Positions 55,977 to 64,000 of a stretch of 64,000 nt of DNA are shown here, one piece after another. Each line of letters opens with the position of its first letter. The first letter of the stretch is position 1. The translations under genes and the position numbers were made by a program. Origin of the DNA: Bradyrhizobium iriomotense (GTDB taxonomy: Bacteria; Pseudomonadota; Alphaproteobacteria; Rhizobiales; Xanthobacteraceae); the NCBI RefSeq assembly GCF_018129405.1, contig NZ_JAFCLP010000012.1, positions 124,001 through 188,000 on the forward strand. The letters run 5' to 3'. The notes beneath the pieces were generated by a model. That model did no database searches and had not been told where the DNA came from. It saw nothing but the letters and a program-made list of their open reading frames with translations.

Positions 55977-56833
55977 TGAACGGCCTCGAGATTTTTGACG
56001 TCGTCGAGCTCGCGCTGCTGCTGATCGCAACCGGCGCGCTCTCGGGATTTCTGGCCGGCGTGTTCGGCATCGGCGGCGGCGCGATTCTCGTGCCGGTGTT
56101 CTACGAATGCTTCCGCATCGCCGGCGTGCCGCTGGAGGTGCGCATGCCGCTCTGCGTCGGCACCTCGCTCGCCGTGATCATCCCGACCTCGATCCGCTCG
56201 TTCCAGGCGCACTACAAGCGCGGCGCGGTCGATATGACGATCCTGCGCGTCTGGTGGCTGCCGATCGCGATCGGCGTCGTCGCCGGCAGCATGGTCGCGC
56301 GCGTTGCGCCGGAACGGCTGTTCAAGATCGTGTTCGTCGCCGTCGCCTATTCCGCGTCGGCGCGGCTCATCCTTGCGCGCGAAGGCTGGACGTTCGGTGA
56401 CGATCTGCCGAAGGGTCCGTTGATGCGCGTCTACGGCTTCTGCGTCGGCATTTTGTCGACGCTGATGGGCATCGGCGGCGGCCTGTTCTCGAACCTGCTG
56501 ATGACCTTCTATAGCCGTCCGATCCACCAGGCGGTCGCGACCTCGTCAGCGCTCGCGGTGCTGATCTCGATCCCCGGCGCGCTCGGCTACATCTATGCCG
56601 GCTGGCCTGCGGCGACGACCTATCCCGCCGTCGCAGCGCTGCAAATCCCGTTCGCGCTCGGTTACGTCTCGCTGATCGGCGCCGTGCTGGTGATGCCGAT
56701 GAGCCTCGTCACGGCGCCGTTCGGCGTCAGAGCCGCGCATGCGATGTCGAAACGGACGCTGGAGGCCGCGTTCGGGTGTTATTTGTTTATCGTGGGCAGC
56801 AGGTTTGTCATGAGCTTGGTAGGCGGACAGTGA
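55976..56833 (+). CDS. sulfite exporter TauE/SafE family permease
   Basis: This 285-residue membrane protein has eight hydrophobic helices and the family repeat GFLAGVFGIGGGAILVPVF near the N-terminus with its partner GILSTLMGIGGGLFSNLLM in the second half. Family members move sulfite, sulfoacetate or other organic anions; the substrate here is unknown. The divergent LysR gene is the likely local regulator. The ATG at 55976 overlaps the stop of the 21-codon ORF. Confidence 0.9.
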   Translation: MNGLEIFDVVELALLLIATGALSGFLAGVFGIGGGAILVPVFYECFRIAGVPLEVRMPLCVGTSLAVIIPTSIRSFQAHYKRGAVDMTILRVWWLPIAIGVVAGSMVARVAPERLFKIVFVAVAYSASARLILAREGWTFGDDLPKGPLMRVYGFCVGILSTLMGIGGGLFSNLLMTFYSRPIHQAVATSSALAVLISIPGALGYIYAGWPAATTYPAVAALQIPFALGYVSLIGAVLVMPMSLVTAPFGVRAAHAMSKRTLEAAFGCYLFIVGSRFVMSLVGGQ

Positions 56834-56868
56834 TGGCTTGAGGCGAAGTCCGCGCCACCCACTCCGCT

Positions 56869-57034
56869 GTCATCGCCCGCGAAGGCGGGCGATCCAGTAT
56901 TCCAGAGACAGCAGTAATTGAGCCGAGAGGCCGCGGCGTACTGGATGCCCCGCCTGCCGCCTACGCTAAAGCTTCGGCGCCCCTGGACCTCTACCCCGGC
57001 GAAGCCTTGGCGTAGCCGGGTCGCGGGGCATGAC
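56869..57034. repeat. palindromic repeat, family C, with nested palindrome
   Basis: Outer text GTCATCGCCCGCGAAGGCGG...GGGGCATGAC matches the family C copies. Inside, a ~60-base insertion carries arms CTACGCTAAAGCTTCGGC and GGCGAAGCCTTGGCGTAG, another palindrome absent from the other copies. Confidence 0.75.
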
Positions 57035-57099
57035 AGCGTACTGCGTGATGACTCCTCGCAATGACGAGGCGAGATAACGTGCTCGATATCAACTCCAGC

Positions 57100-57240
57100 G
57101 TCGTCCTGGACAAGCTCGCGCAGCGAGCGCCGATCCAGGACCCATTACCCCAGGGAGTAGTTTGACGAAGACTCGTGGTTGCCAGCTTTGCGCTGCAACT
57201 TCTCCCTGGGGTAATGGGTCCTGGCTTTCGCCAGGACGAC
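57100..57240. repeat. long inverted repeat, family A
   Basis: GTCGTCCTGGACAAGCTCGC...GGCTTTCGCCAGGACGAC, with CCATTACCCCAGGGAG and CTCCCTGGGGTAATGG inside. Together with the preceding family C element it fills the 440-base gap between TauE/SafE and matB. Confidence 0.85.
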
Positions 57241-57276
57241 AGTGAGTGCGTGACGCGGTTTGGAGCTGCGCGACGT

Positions 57277-58806
57277 CTATTTCTTCGCGTAAATATCCTT
57301 GTACGTATCGCGCAGCACGTTCTTCTGCACCTTGCCCATCGTGTTGCGCGGCAGCTCGTCGACGACGAAGACGCGCTTGGGCATCTTGAATTTGGCGAGC
57401 CGGCCGTCGAGCGCCTTCAGCACCGAGGCTTCGCTGACGTCGGCGCCCTCGTTGCAGACCAGAACCGCGGTGACGCCCTCGCCGAAATCGGCGTGTGGCA
57501 CGCCGATCACGGCGGATTCGACCACGCCCGGCATGGCGTCGATCTCGCTCTCGATCTCCTTGGGGTAGACGTTGAAGCCACCGGAGATCACGAGATCCTT
57601 ACCGCGGCCGAGAATGTGGACGTAGCCCTTGTCGTCGATCTTGCCGAGGTCGCCGGTGATGAAGAAGCCGTCGGGCCGGAATTCAGACTTGGTCTTCTCC
57701 GGCATGCGCCAGTAGCCCTTGAATACGTTCGGGCCCTTCACCTCGATCATGCCGATTTCTTCGCGCGGCAGCTCCTTGCCGGTCTCGGGTTCGGTGACGC
57801 GCACCGAGACGCCGGGAAGGGGGAAGCCGACCGCGCCGGGCACGCGCTCGCCGTCGTAAGGGTTCGACGTGTTCATGTTGGTTTCGGTCATGCCGTAGCG
57901 CTCGAGCACGGCATGGCCCGTGCGCGCCGACCATTCGCGATGGGTGTCGGCGAGCAGCGGCGCCGAGCCCGAGATGAACAGCCGCATGTGTTTCGTGGTC
58001 TCGCGCGACAGGGCGGGGTTCTGCAGCAGGCGGGTGTAGAAGGTCGGCACGCCCATCAGCACCGTGGCGCGCGCCATCAGCTTGATGATCAGGTCCGGAT
58101 CGAGCTTCGGCAGGAAGATCATCGACGCGCGGGCGAACAGCGTCACGTTGGTCGCCACGAACAGGCCGTGGGTGTGGTAGATCGGCAGCGCGTGGATCAG
58201 GACGTCCTTGTCGGTGAAGCGCCAGTAGCCGACGAGCGAGAGCGAGTTCGACGCGAGATTGTCGTGGGTGAGCATCGCGCCCTTGGAGCGGCCGGTCGTG
58301 CCCGAGGTGTAGAGGATCGCGGCGAGATCATCGCTCGTGCGCGAAACGGTCGTGAACTCGCTGCTCGCCTTGTCGGCGGCCTCCGTCAGCGAGCCCTTGC
58401 CGTCGGGCCCGAGCGTCTCGACCTTGGCCTTCACCTTGGCGGCGATCGGCGCGAGACCTTCCGCCTTGGCGGGATCGCAGACCACCAGCGACGGCTCGGC
58501 ATCACCGATGAAGTAATCGAGCTCGTTCAGCGTATAGGCCGTGTTCAGCGGCAGATAGACCGCGCCGGCCCGCACCGTGGCGAGATAGAGCACGATATTG
58601 GCGACGGATTTCTCGACCTGCACCGCGACGCGGTCGCCGGGCTTCACGCCGCGGGCGACCAACACGTTCGCCATCTGCCCGGCGCGCGCGATCAGATCGC
58701 CATAGCTGATATGGGCGCCGTCATGCGTCTCGATTGCGAGGCGTTTGGGATCGTCCAGGCCGTCGAACAGACGGGAAAACAGGTTGGCGTTGGCAGCTTG
58801 GTTCAT
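57277..58806 (-). CDS. matB: malonyl-CoA synthase (AMP-forming)
   Basis: This 509-residue ANL-superfamily ligase joins malonate and CoA using ATP. Motifs: P-loop ILYTSGTTGRSKGAMLTHDN, YGMTETNMN, RPDGFFITGDLG and a C-terminal PRNTMGKVQKN with the catalytic Lys. The sequence matches the MatB subgroup (ISYGDLIARAGQMANVLV). Rhizobial MatB is tied to malonate use, often with matA/matC, which are not here. I chose ATG 58806 (AGGAAA upstream); the extended frame beyond it is spurious. Confidence 0.9.
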   Translation of the reverse strand: MNQAANANLFSRLFDGLDDPKRLAIETHDGAHISYGDLIARAGQMANVLVARGVKPGDRVAVQVEKSVANIVLYLATVRAGAVYLPLNTAYTLNELDYFIGDAEPSLVVCDPAKAEGLAPIAAKVKAKVETLGPDGKGSLTEAADKASSEFTTVSRTSDDLAAILYTSGTTGRSKGAMLTHDNLASNSLSLVGYWRFTDKDVLIHALPIYHTHGLFVATNVTLFARASMIFLPKLDPDLIIKLMARATVLMGVPTFYTRLLQNPALSRETTKHMRLFISGSAPLLADTHREWSARTGHAVLERYGMTETNMNTSNPYDGERVPGAVGFPLPGVSVRVTEPETGKELPREEIGMIEVKGPNVFKGYWRMPEKTKSEFRPDGFFITGDLGKIDDKGYVHILGRGKDLVISGGFNVYPKEIESEIDAMPGVVESAVIGVPHADFGEGVTAVLVCNEGADVSEASVLKALDGRLAKFKMPKRVFVVDELPRNTMGKVQKNVLRDTYKDIYAKK

Positions 58807-58906
58807 GCAAGATTTCCTGGACCGCAAGGCTTGTAGGACACGGCCGGTCAAAACCGAGGGCTGGATTAGCAAAAACCGCCCCGATGAAGCAACGGAGACA
58901 GTTTGC

Positions 58907-59668
58907 ATGTCAAAAAATGGGAAACGCGTGGCCTGGGTGACGGGCGGCGGCAGCGGGATCGGGGAGGCCGGCGCCGAGGCGCTTGCGGCCGACGGCTGGA
59001 CGGTGGTGGTGTCCGGTCGCCGCAAGGACGCCCTGGATACCGTGGTTGCCAAGATCACGGAGGCGGGTGGGGCTGCCGAGGCCATTGTACTCGACGTATC
59101 CGACGCCGCGCAGGCCCAGAAGGCGGCCGATCAGATCGTCGCCAAGCACGGCCGCATCGACCTGCTCGTGAACAATGCCGGCATCAATGTTCCCAAGCGC
59201 AGCTGGAAGGACATGGAACAGGAGGGCTGGGATAAGCTGGTCCAGGTCAATCTCAACGGTGTGCTCTATTGCATGCGCGCGGTCCTGCCGACGATGCGCA
59301 AGCAGCAGGACGGCTCGATCATCAACGTCTCGTCCTGGGCTGGCCGCCACGTCTCGAAGATGCCGGGCCCTGCCTACACCACTACCAAGCATGCGGTCCT
59401 GGCACTGACCCATTCCTTCAACATGGACGAATGCGTCAACGGCCTGCGCGCCTGCTGCCTGATGCCGGGCGAGGTGGCAACTCCGATCCTCAAACTGCGC
59501 CCGGTGGTGCCGAGTGAAGGGGAGCAGGCCAGGATGCTGCAGCCCGAGGACTTGGGGCGCACCATCGCTTTCATCGCCAGCATGCCGCCGCGCGTTTGCA
59601 TCAACGAGCTGCTGATCAGCCCGACGCATAATCGCGGGTTCATCCAGACGCCACTGAGCAGGGATTGA
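58907..59668 (+). CDS. SDR family oxidoreductase
   Basis: This 253-residue classical SDR has the nucleotide site VTGGGSGIGEAGAEAL, NNAG, the catalytic Ser in NVSSWAG, YTTTK (YxxxK), and MPGEVATPI after the active site. A short C-terminus ends in IQTPLSRD. Cofactor preference is unclear; SGRRKDAL (Arg after strand 2) hints NADP. It is divergent from matB with 100 bases between, and could act on a related acyl or hydroxy acid, though no link is shown. GGAGAC precedes the ATG. Confidence 0.86.
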   Translation: MSKNGKRVAWVTGGGSGIGEAGAEALAADGWTVVVSGRRKDALDTVVAKITEAGGAAEAIVLDVSDAAQAQKAADQIVAKHGRIDLLVNNAGINVPKRSWKDMEQEGWDKLVQVNLNGVLYCMRAVLPTMRKQQDGSIINVSSWAGRHVSKMPGPAYTTTKHAVLALTHSFNMDECVNGLRACCLMPGEVATPILKLRPVVPSEGEQARMLQPEDLGRTIAFIASMPPRVCINELLISPTHNRGFIQTPLSRD

Positions 59669-59688
59669 GGGACGAAACTTTCCGACTC

Positions 59689-59831
59689 GTCGTCCTGGAC
59701 AAGCGCAGCGAAGCGGAGCGCAGATCCAGGACCCATTACCCCAGGGAGCAGTTTGGCGAAGACTTGGAGTTGCCAGCGTCGCGCTGCAACTTCTCCCTGG
59801 GGTAATGGGTCCTGGCTTTCGCCAGGACGAC
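59689..59831. repeat. long inverted repeat, family A
   Basis: GTCGTCCTGGACAAGCGCAG...CTGGCTTTCGCCAGGACGAC, with CCATTACCCCAGGGAG inside. It shares its left arm extension with the copy at 57100. It fills much of the gap before the fasciclin gene. Confidence 0.85.
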
Positions 59832-60030
59832 GGTGGAAGCCCCCCACGAACATCCCCCCGCATAGTTTCACCCATCACAAAGAATTTTTCCCCGAAACCG
59901 CATCGCAAACCCTCCCGTAATTCGGTCCAACGACGGCGCTGCTGCTTCACGCCAAGAGGTCGCAAGCACCGTTGTTGCCCCAACTCAAGCACCGGCGAGT
60001 GCCGGTCTCAATTCAATCGGGAGACTCTCC

Positions 60031-60585
60031 ATGTCGAAGCGCATTGCCTATCTCGCTGCCGCCGCCTTCAGCGCCCTCGCCATCACCGCGACCGTCGTCG
60101 CGCCTGTGCGTGCCGAGGAGAAGACCGTCATGGTCGGCGGCGCCGCGATGTTCCCGTCCAAGAACATCGTCCAGAACGCGGTCAACTCGAAGGATCACAC
60201 CACGCTGGTGGCGGCGGTGAAGGCCGCGGGCCTGGTGCCGACGCTGGAAAGCAAGGGCCCGTTCACGGTGTTCGCGCCGACCAACGCCGCCTTCGGCAAG
60301 CTGCCGGCCGGCACCGTCGACAATTTGGTCAAGCCCGAGAACAAGGCGACGCTGACGAAGATCCTCACCTACCATGTCGTGCCCGGCAAGCTCGAGGCCT
60401 CCGACCTCACCGACGGCAAGAAGCTGAAGACCGCCGAGGGCGAGGAGCTGACGGTGAAGAAGATGGACGGCAAGACCTGGATCGTCGACGCCAAGGGCGG
60501 CACCTCGATGGTGACGATCACCAACGTCAACCAGTCGAACGGCGTCATCCATGTGGTCGACACCGTGCTGATGCCGGCGACGTAA
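60031..60585 (+). CDS. fasciclin domain-containing protein
   Basis: This is a 184-residue secreted protein with a Sec signal peptide (MSKRIAYLAAAAFSALAITA, cleavage near residue 30). The single fasciclin (FAS1) domain has NAVNSKDHTTLVAAVKAAGL, GPFTVFAPTNAAFGKLPAG and YHVVPGKLEASDL, ending VIHVVDTVLMPA. FAS1 domains mediate adhesion or surface assembly. The next two genes are a cytochrome b and a molybdopterin enzyme, but a terminator intervenes. GGGAG precedes ATG 60031. Confidence 0.93.
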   Translation: MSKRIAYLAAAAFSALAITATVVAPVRAEEKTVMVGGAAMFPSKNIVQNAVNSKDHTTLVAAVKAAGLVPTLESKGPFTVFAPTNAAFGKLPAGTVDNLVKPENKATLTKILTYHVVPGKLEASDLTDGKKLKTAEGEELTVKKMDGKTWIVDAKGGTSMVTITNVNQSNGVIHVVDTVLMPAT

Positions 60586-60631
60586 CACCGCGCACCCCTG
60601 TTTCATCCCCCGGACAGGGTGCTTTGAGACG

Positions 60632-60661
60632 GCGAGCCGGGGGTGCCCGGCTCGCTTTTTT
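60632..60661 (+). terminator. Rho-independent terminator after the fasciclin gene
   Basis: GCGAGCCGGG / CCCGGCTCGC form a 10-bp stem with a 4-base loop, followed by TTTTTT. It separates the fasciclin transcript from the redox pair downstream. Confidence 0.88.
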
Positions 60662-60768
60662 GTGACCGCCATAGCCTGCGGGCATCGATTCGATGGCCGC
60701 AGGGGCGTAACGAAAGCTCACGCACCGGCGTATAATTGCTGTCACACGATCGCCAGGACGGAACCACC

Positions 60769-61398
60769 ATGTCGAGCCTCACAGTCACCGACGAGCAGGT
60801 CAGCGCCACTCCGGCCAAAATGATCCAGCCGGCCTGGGTCCGCGTCATGCATTGGATCAACGCGCTCGCCATGATCCTGATGATCCTGTCGGGCTGGCAG
60901 ATCTACAACGCCTCGCCGCTGTTCGGCTTCAGCTTCCCGCGCGAGTACACGCTCGGCGGCTGGCTCGGCGGCGGCCTGCTCTGGCACTTTGCGGCGATGT
61001 GGCTGTTGATGATCAACGGCCTCGCCTATCTCGTCACCGGCATCGCCACCGGCCGCTTCCGCAAGAAGCTGCTGCCGATCACGCCATCCGGCGTGCTCCA
61101 CGACGTCAGGGCTGCCCTGACCTTCAAGCTCGGCCATGACGACCTCACCGTCTACAATTACGTGCAGCGGCTGCTCTATGCCGGCATCATCGTGGTCGGC
61201 GTGCTGATCGTGCTCTCCGGCCTCGGCATGTGGAAGCCGGTGCAGCTCTATTATCTCGTCATGCTGTTCGGCGACTATCCGACCGCGCGCTACGTGCACT
61301 TCTTCTGCATGGCCGCGATCTGCGCCTTCCTCGTCATTCATGTCCTGCTCGCGCTGCTGGTGCCGAAGAGCCTGCGCGCGATGATCATCGGGCGATAA
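60769..61398 (+). CDS. cytochrome b/b561-type membrane protein
   Basis: This ~209-residue protein has four hydrophobic helices and paired histidines in HWINALAMILM, HFAAMWLLM and HFFCMAAICAFLVIHVLL, the ligands of two b-haems. It is the MsrQ/YedZ-like or cytochrome b561 partner expected for the molybdopterin enzyme encoded 12 bases downstream, passing electrons between quinol and the periplasmic enzyme. I chose ATG 60769 (AGGACGG upstream) rather than 60736, which lacks a ribosome site. Confidence 0.88.
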   Translation: MSSLTVTDEQVSATPAKMIQPAWVRVMHWINALAMILMILSGWQIYNASPLFGFSFPREYTLGGWLGGGLLWHFAAMWLLMINGLAYLVTGIATGRFRKKLLPITPSGVLHDVRAALTFKLGHDDLTVYNYVQRLLYAGIIVVGVLIVLSGLGMWKPVQLYYLVMLFGDYPTARYVHFFCMAAICAFLVIHVLLALLVPKSLRAMIIGR

Positions 61399-61410
61399 GG
61401 GAGAATAGCT

Positions 61411-62193
61411 ATGGCCAAGCGCTCATTCCTGATCCCCGGCGTCGACAAGCGGTTGCTCATCAAGGACGCCATCAAGACGATGCCGGATTTTACCCGTCGC
61501 CGCTTCATTGCGGGCGGCGCCAGCCTGGGGGCGCTGACGCTGCTGACCGGCTGCGACGTTGTGGACTCGTCCTCGGCCGATACGCTGCTGGCGCAGGTCT
61601 CGAAATTCAACGACGCGGTGCAGGCCTTCATCTTCAATCCGGACGCGCTGGCGCCGACCTTCCCCGAGAGCGCGATCACAAAACCGTTCCCGTTCAACGC
61701 TTATTACGATCTCGACGATGCGCCCGACGTCGACGGCAAAGACTGGAAGCTCGAAGTGCGCGGGCTCGTCGACAACAAGAAGTCCTGGACGCTGGACGAG
61801 CTCTACAAGCTGCCGCAGGTGACGCAGATCACCCGTCACATCTGCGTCGAGGGCTGGAGCGCGATCGGCAGCTGGACCGGCACGCCGCTCCGCGATTTCC
61901 TCAAGCTGATCGGCGCCGACACGCGCGCGAAATATGTCTGGTTCCAGTGCGCCGATAAGGACGGCTACAACTCGCCGCTCGACATGCGCAGCGCGCTGCA
62001 TCCGCAGACGCAGATGACGTTCAAATACGCCAACGAAATTCTGCCACGCGCCTACGGCTTCCCGATGAAGATCCGCGTGCCGACAAAACTCGGCTTCAAG
62101 AACCCGAAATACGTGGTCTCGATGGAAGTCACCAACGACTACAAGGGCGGCTACTGGGAAGACCAGGGGTACAATTCGTTCAGTGGGAGCTGA
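61411..62193 (+). CDS. Tat-exported molybdopterin-dependent oxidoreductase (sulfite-oxidase fold, MsrP-like)
   Basis: This 260-residue protein carries a twin-arginine signal with FTRRRFIAGGASLGALTLL, followed by a Cys that may be lipidated. The sulfite-oxidase fold shows YYDLDDAPDVDGKDWKLEV, RHICVEGWSAIGSWTGTPL (Cys is the molybdenum ligand) and FKYANEILPRAYGFPMKI. Members with a cytochrome b partner include MsrP, which repairs methionine sulfoxide in the periplasm. Substrate identity is not provable. GGGAGA precedes ATG 61411. Confidence 0.88.
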   Translation: MAKRSFLIPGVDKRLLIKDAIKTMPDFTRRRFIAGGASLGALTLLTGCDVVDSSSADTLLAQVSKFNDAVQAFIFNPDALAPTFPESAITKPFPFNAYYDLDDAPDVDGKDWKLEVRGLVDNKKSWTLDELYKLPQVTQITRHICVEGWSAIGSWTGTPLRDFLKLIGADTRAKYVWFQCADKDGYNSPLDMRSALHPQTQMTFKYANEILPRAYGFPMKIRVPTKLGFKNPKYVVSMEVTNDYKGGYWEDQGYNSFSGS

Positions 62194-62201
62194 TTGAGGC
62201 A

Positions 62202-62290
62202 GTCATTCCGGGGCTCGCGAAGCGAGAACCCGGAATCTCGCGCCGCAATCTCTGGATTCCGGGTTCGCGCTACGCACGCCCCGGAATGAC
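62202..62290. repeat. palindromic repeat, family B
   Basis: GTCATTCCGGGGCTCGCG...GCCCCGGAATGAC, inner CCCGGAATCTCGCGCCGC variant. It lies between convergent genes. Confidence 0.83.
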
Positions 62291-62292
62291 GG

Positions 62293-63483
62293 CTAGGCCT
62301 TCGGCCGCACCTTCCTTTGACACAGCGCCGCCACCGCCCCGAGCGCCAGCAGCGCCGCCGAGACATTGAGCGCGTAACTCAGGCTCCCCAGCGCATCCGT
62401 GATCGCGCCGACCACGATCGGCCCGAGCGTCTGGCCGACGCCGAACGAGATCGTCATCGCCGCGATCGCCGTTGGCCAAACCTCGGGCGGATAGTTGAAG
62501 CGCACGAAGGCGGTGGTCGAGCCGACCACGGCGAAGAAGGCGACGCCGAACACCACTGCCGACACCGCGAGCCAGGCCGGCGAATGTCCGAATATCGGCA
62601 GGGCCGCGCCAAGCGCGTTGGTGCCGAGGATAATCGCTGTGGCGAGACCGCCGCGGTCGAGCGCCAGCACGCCGCGCCAGGCCCAGGGCGTGACGAAGGC
62701 GGACAGGCCGATCAGGCTCCAGAACGCTGCCTGTGCCGCGGCGCCGCCGCCGCCGTCGCGCACATAGGCGATCATGAAGGTCATGTAGGCGATGTAGCCC
62801 GCGCCGAACAGGAAGTAGCCGGCCAGATAGATCAGTACGGGCAGAATCGCGAAGGCGGCGTGGCTGCCTTCCGAGAACCGCACCCGGCTCTCGATGCGGA
62901 TCAGGAACAGCGGGATCGTCATCGCAACGGACAGCAGTGTCAGCGCCCACCACACCAGCCACCACGAGCCCGGCCCGAAATATTGCAGCGTGAACGGGGC
63001 GATCAGCCCGGAGGCGAGAATGCCGATGCCGGGGCCGGCATAGAACAGGCTGAGCAGGAAATTGGCCCGTTCGGGGCGCGACTGCGCGATCGCCGCGGCC
63101 AGCGCGCCGCCGGCGACGAAGCCGGCCGCAGCACCCAGGCCCAGCACGAGGCGGGCCAGGCTCAGCGCGACGAAATTGCCGGTCAGCGCGCAAGTTGCGA
63201 GCGCGGCGACGCAGGCGAGGGTTCCGCCGCGGATCGCGGCCGACCAGCCGACGCGCCGGATCAGCCGGGACGCCACCAGCGCGCCCACGAGGTAGCCGAC
63301 GGCGTTGATCGTGTTCATGAAACCGGCCGCCGAGTAGGACCAGCCGAGATCCTCCCGCATGTCCGGCAGCACCAGCGCATAGGCAAAACGGCCGATGCCG
63401 AGCCCGACCGTCGCCGCCAGCGACAGGGTCAGGATCAGCCGCGCAGGATGTACATCTAGCTGGGGGCGATCAGGGGCGTGCAA
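62293..63483 (-). CDS. YbfB/YjiJ family MFS transporter
   Basis: This ~396-residue transporter has twelve hydrophobic helices and the YbfB-type start IGRFAYALVLPDMREDLGWS. It has GYLVGALVASRLIRR in the helix 2-3 loop, and a second half with symmetrical repeats. The substrate is unknown. The ribosome site GGAG seven bases before TTG 63483 supports that start; upstream in-frame sequence is not conserved-looking. It may begin at an ATG not seen, so confidence in the start is modest. Confidence 0.85.
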   Translation of the reverse strand: MHAPDRPQLDVHPARLILTLSLAATVGLGIGRFAYALVLPDMREDLGWSYSAAGFMNTINAVGYLVGALVASRLIRRVGWSAAIRGGTLACVAALATCALTGNFVALSLARLVLGLGAAAGFVAGGALAAAIAQSRPERANFLLSLFYAGPGIGILASGLIAPFTLQYFGPGSWWLVWWALTLLSVAMTIPLFLIRIESRVRFSEGSHAAFAILPVLIYLAGYFLFGAGYIAYMTFMIAYVRDGGGGAAAQAAFWSLIGLSAFVTPWAWRGVLALDRGGLATAIILGTNALGAALPIFGHSPAWLAVSAVVFGVAFFAVVGSTTAFVRFNYPPEVWPTAIAAMTISFGVGQTLGPIVVGAITDALGSLSYALNVSAALLALGAVAALCQRKVRPKA

Positions 63484-63594
63484 GGGATACTCCGGCAGCC
63501 CGCACTGTGGCAGGCCCCGCCGGTCTTGCACAGCCGCGGCGCGGCAATGGTGTCTTGCCAAGCGCGCAACGCCGCTCTAGCACTCCGGCCGACC

Positions 63595-63693
63595 GTCATT
63601 CCGGGGCGCGCAAAGCGCGAGCCCGGAATCCATAACCACGATCGGGAGTATGGATTCCGGGCCCGCGCCTAAGAAGGCGCGTCCCGGAATGAC
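63595..63693. repeat. palindromic repeat, family B
   Basis: GTCATTCCGGGGCGCGCAAA...GCGTCCCGGAATGAC with GGAATCCATAACC inside. It lies in the leB leader region between divergent genes. Confidence 0.83.
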
Positions 63694-63718
63694 GAGCTGT
63701 TATTGAGAGGAAACGACC

Positions 63719-64000
63719 ATGGCGACCCACAAATTGCTGCTGCTCCCCGGCGACGGTATCGGCCCCGAGGTGATGGGCGAAGTGAAGCGGCTGATTGATT
63801 GGCTCAATTCGGCCGGGATCGCCAAGTTCGAGACCGACACCGGCCTCGTCGGCGGCTCCGCCTATGACGCCCACAAGGTGTCGATCTCCGAGGGCGACAT
63901 GGCCAAGGCGCTTGCGGCCGATGCGATCATCTTCGGCGCCGTCGGCGGCCCGAAGTGGGACGCGGTGCCTTACGAGGTGCGCCCGGAAGCCGGCCTGCTG
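63719..64000 (+). CDS. leuB: 3-isopropylmalate dehydrogenase, N-terminal part (3' end outside window)
   Basis: The visible 94 codons start MATHKLLLLPGDGIGPEVMG, the conserved LeuB N-terminus, and continue through GGSAYDAHKVSIS and IIFGAVGGPKWD to the window edge. LeuB oxidatively decarboxylates 3-isopropylmalate with NAD+ in leucine synthesis. GAGAGGAAACG precedes ATG 63719. The rest of the gene is beyond base 64000. Confidence 0.97.
   Translation, partial: MATHKLLLLPGDGIGPEVMGEVKRLIDWLNSAGIAKFETDTGLVGGSAYDAHKVSISEGDMAKALAADAIIFGAVGGPKWDAVPYEVRPEAGLL

Overview
The window looks like a chromosomal segment of a Bradyrhizobium-type alphaproteobacterium (Nitrobacteraceae). The support is a uniformly GC-rich sequence, the gene families seen (IalB-type protein, sdhCDAB order, several short-chain dehydrogenases, orphan TAXI binding proteins, a PqiB-free Crp/Fnr regulator, MatB), and many intergenic palindromic repeats of the kind scattered through these genomes. 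The genus is inferred from gene content and repeat style. I see no phage, plasmid, integron, insertion-sequence or CRISPR signature.

Layout. 1-5.5 kb: 3' end of hemY, tRNA-Thr(CGT), a small secreted protein, a polysaccharide deacetylase, two small Cys-rich secreted paralogues and an MFS exporter with a soluble C-terminal domain. 5.6-13.6 kb: a Tat-exported hydrolase, a cytochrome P450 and a zinc-ribbon adenylate cyclase in tandem, then a TerB protein, an SDR, a glutamine amidotransferase and an enoyl-CoA hydratase. 13.7-16.9 kb: tRNA-Ala(CGC), a tight yggT-yggU-folD operon, ppa and a GNAT acetyltransferase. 17-21.8 kb: a hydrolase, a DUF2269 protein, an SDR-DoxX fusion and a DCC thiol oxidoreductase, then an amine oxidase. 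22-26.7 kb: typA, and a compact minus-strand operon of an Lgt-like membrane enzyme, a radical SAM enzyme of the COG1964/tetraether-synthase type and two small paralogous membrane proteins. 27-34.6 kb: a Crp/Fnr regulator, a response regulator, PhoD, two TAXI solute-binding proteins without permeases, a PCD dehydratase, a DUF1232 protein and a Sel1-type anchored protein. 35-46.4 kb: a quinone oxidoreductase, a DECR-like SDR, an IalB protein, rlmN, a PAP2 phosphatase, argG, a Pro/Ala-rich OmpA protein, a VOC protein and an FkbM methyltransferase. 46.6-54.5 kb: a BacA/SbmA-type ABC transporter, a hybrid histidine kinase and the sdhCDAB operon, which has a repeat element between sdhA and sdhB. 54.9-64 kb: a LysR regulator divergent from a TauE/SafE permease, matB, an SDR, a fasciclin protein next to a cytochrome b / molybdopterin oxidoreductase pair, a YbfB-type MFS protein and the 5' end of leuB.

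How the genes work together. Most are housekeeping or general metabolism: haem, folate one-carbon units, arginine, leucine, TCA cycle/respiration, ribosome-associated GTPase and rRNA methylation, with a large share of envelope proteins. The best candidate for an undescribed system is the 24.0-26.7 kb operon. It joins a radical SAM enzyme resembling the archaeal lipid-tail-coupling enzyme Tes to an Lgt-like membrane enzyme that lacks some canonical Lgt residues, plus two small helical membrane proteins. It ends in its own Rho-independent terminator before typA. A role in unusual membrane lipid or lipoprotein chemistry is an inference. At least seven repeat families occupy most intergenic gaps. 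They explain several misleading long N-terminal ORF extensions and one nested insertion.
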